Assembly: GCA_002455215.1 (NCBI GenBank)
Contig: DKKK01000017.1
Location: 8,081-14,064 of the forward strand
From: Anaerolineales bacterium UBA6668
GTDB lineage: Bacteria; Chloroflexota; Anaerolineae; Anaerolineales; UBA6668
DNA: 5,984 bases
Reading direction: 5' to 3'
Made by a program: the position numbers and the translations under genes
Notes under the pieces: generated by a model
What the model saw: the letters and a program-made list of their open reading frames with translations, nothing else
Database searches by the model: none
Told to the model about the DNA's origin: nothing
Shown here: piece after piece, positions 5,301-5,984 of the stretch
Position numbering within the stretch: position 1 is the first letter of the stretch
Layout: each line of letters opens with the position of its first letter

Positions 5301-5984
5301 AGGTCGCCCCCATAGAAGTTGCGGCTATACGAGCCAAAACAAGCGGTATCCCCAGCGTCTCGCGGGTCGCAGATGGGGGTGTTCCAATCACTGCCATTGG
5401 AGCGCACAATGGAGCCGCCCGTTTCAGCGTAGAAGAAATTGCCAGCAGTGGGGTTGTTAGCGGATACACCATCGCGGAAGCGGTCCGGGAAAATCTGGTA
5501 CATCACGCCTTGCTTGACCCAATCGGGTGTGTGGAAGGACGGGTCATAAAAAGTGATTTGCCAGCTATTGTCAGGGCTGGTGGTGTATGCTTGCCCTAGC
5601 CCACCCAAACGCCGACTATCATCTTCATAGTATGCCGTGGCAGTGCCATCTTTGGCAATAAAGCGATAGTAATAAATATTGGGCACGGTGCTGGCAGGCA
5701 CGGTTGCTTCCCACCATTCGTAAGTGCCGTCATCCAGCACCTTGGTCATGTTGAGCAAGATTTGCGAGTTTTCGCGGTCTTTCCAAACGCGCACTTGTGC
5801 CGATTGCAAGTCGGTGCTGGTTGCCCGCAAGCGCAAGACAACATCTGTGCCATAGGGTTGTGCCCCACCGGGGTTGCGGTACACACCAGCGCGACTATCG
5901 TGACGCAGATTGTCAACATCAATCGAATTGGGTGCATAGGGTGGCGCAAAAGTGAGCACATTGGTGCGTCCCTGTCGGGCATCA
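2348..5984 (-). CDS. Secreted multidomain GH13 alpha-amylase/amylopullulanase, 5'-partial
   Basis: Extracellular enzyme predicted to cleave alpha-1,4 (possibly also alpha-1,6) bonds of starch or pullulan. Numbering counts the GTG codon at 5959 as residue 1; the frame stays open to the window edge (8 more residues), so the true start and signal peptide lie outside. Domains: Ig-like/CBM34-type N-domain (about 21-145); GH13 barrel from DWVKQGVMYQIFPDRFRDG (about 146); all-beta C-domain to about 748; FN3 (751-842); unassigned module (843-961); FN3 (968-1064); CBM20-like starch-binding domain with YKFTRGSW (1066-1172); acidic Pro-rich linker; tail VFLPIILK. Catalytic regions: DGVFNH (289-294), LPKLN (369-373), GWRLD with nucleophile Asp410, VVGEEW with acid/base Glu450, and GSHDTNR with Asp534. 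All are intact. Eight cysteines fit an exported protein. The LPKLN motif and N-domain point to the neopullulanase/amylopullulanase side of GH13; exact specificity is uncertain. A strong terminator follows. Confidence 0.95.
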   Translation of the reverse strand, partial: DARQGRTNVLTFAPPYAPNSIDVDNLRHDSRAGVYRNPGGAQPYGTDVVLRLRATSTDLQSAQVRVWKDRENSQILLNMTKVLDDGTYEWWEATVPASTVPNIYYYRFIAKDGTATAYYEDDSRRLGGLGQAYTTSPDNSWQITFYDPSFHTPDWVKQGVMYQIFPDRFRDGVSANNPTAGNFFYAETGGSIVRSNGSDWNTPICDPRDAGDTACFGSYSRNFYGGDLQGITQKINDGYFDDLGVTILYLNPIFLSPSNHKYDTADYGQIDPAFGGKAAWDLLVAAADAHGIRIVLDGVFNHVSSDSKYLDRYSRYDSAGVLTSPSGPGTDDNSGACESTTSPYRSWFYFNPATPPTNPAVCDGDTVYTSWFGYDSLPKLNASLNAVRDLIWQGATPSPTSNIAEYWLNQGASGWRLDVGGDVDPGVANEDPLNPNGYWEGFRSAIRSADPEAYVVGEEWGMATAWTLGSEWDATMNYQFSSAVLSFWRDSQFVDNDRNTGSSAGVLAPLTPEELNERLLNLEERYPKEALYAMMNLLGSHDTNRALFYLDERADENDATIYENASYDWSPALTKLKGVALLQMTLPGAPTIYYGDEIGLIAPPTYTGGTWQDDPYNRIPYPWSDASGSPMYPHLAPTGTGFTDLLPYYQLLTATRNAHPALQIGSFDPLKIDNTNKVYVYGRLMEDHSDAAVVVVNRKTNAQTVDVNVLGYIAVGTQFIDVLNGGTTYTVSASGVIEDVATPALNGAILVLDGTLAVPPDAPVLSVDNESNGQVDLSWTAVTGADEYVLYRTLLSGGEYVEIATLPSGTLTYSDTGLTNAVKYYYIIVARDTTTKLVSENSNEVLGIPQHTLYGCTLDHPLTMTHTISTTTSTGNLYGLVEVTGFTGNNGPASGITMQLGYAYQAGLLETPGWNWTPMSFDSLVDPHDKYVGSILPERVGTYFYTVRCSSNGGVSWMPGSGIGILTVNASTDTTKPNAPINLTLDLTSPSSIAMHWTASTSPDVAGYRIYRREKDAPSPDGDWAQIDTTAAGTTEYTDLTVEGGVTYEYYVLAYDTSFNNSLPSNIIEATAEFRVVEVTWRVKVPDYSPGTVYIVGGISELCGWCNPQTKAMTQVSESPNIWEYTVDILDGTTVQYKFTRGSWAEVESWGDITGLANRSIVISYGTDGTMLIDLTTGWSDTTPDEDEAVQAWADDPQPPAYQVFLPIILK
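2351..2374 (-). other. C-terminal hydrophobic tail VFLPIILK of the amylase
   Basis: The last 8 residues (1196-1203) are a compact hydrophobic strand with a central Pro and a final basic residue. They are separated from the starch-binding domain by an acidic, Pro-rich linker (about 1173-1193). I recall similar endings (of the YLPLVxR/K type) on many large exported proteins of Chloroflexota. The tail is too short for a membrane anchor and is not an LPxTG sorting signal. A role in sorting or surface attachment is inference. Confidence 0.5.

Noticed and set aside
5957..5959. GTG as start of the amylase gene
   Set aside because: The frame is open through the edge, no signal peptide follows this codon, and the enzyme is clearly an exported type, so the start lies beyond the window.

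Overview
The window holds three protein genes and one 526-base intergenic stretch. Base composition is moderate. The large secreted protein ends in a short hydrophobic tail (VFLPIILK), a C-terminal pattern I associate with extracytoplasmic proteins of Chloroflexota. Together with a group III-type phosphofructokinase and a LipM-type octanoyltransferase, this suggests a heterotrophic, polysaccharide-using Chloroflexota bacterium (Anaerolineae or a relative). That is an inference from sequence style, not a database match.

Layout from left to right. (1) Bases 2-982, + strand: the 3' nine-tenths of a 6-phosphofructokinase gene, cut by the left edge. (2) Bases 1000-1821, - strand: a complete lipM-like octanoyltransferase gene, convergent with the phosphofructokinase gene with only 17 bases between the stop codons. 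(3) Bases 1822-2347: non-coding. It contains a candidate promoter and ribosome binding site for lipM, a roughly 160-bp MITE-like nested inverted repeat, a 16-bp motif repeated directly with a third shorter inverted copy, a 6-bp-stem hairpin, a 24-bp near-perfect dyad, and a strong intrinsic terminator for the gene to the right. (4) Bases 2348-5984, - strand: a large secreted multidomain GH13 alpha-amylase/amylopullulanase-type enzyme. Its 5' end, with the expected signal peptide, lies beyond the right edge.

The amylase would break starch or pullulan down outside the cell, and phosphofructokinase would commit the resulting sugars to glycolysis. LipM makes the octanoyl intermediate for lipoylation of 2-oxoacid dehydrogenases and the glycine cleavage system. 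These are compatible roles in central carbon use, but nothing shows that the genes are co-regulated. The amylase and lipM point the same way but are separated by a terminator and a repeat element, and the phosphofructokinase gene is on the opposite strand.

No clearly new multi-gene system is visible. The best leads are the C-terminal tail and the unassigned module of the amylase, the mixed active-site signature of the phosphofructokinase, and the repeat-rich intergenic region.
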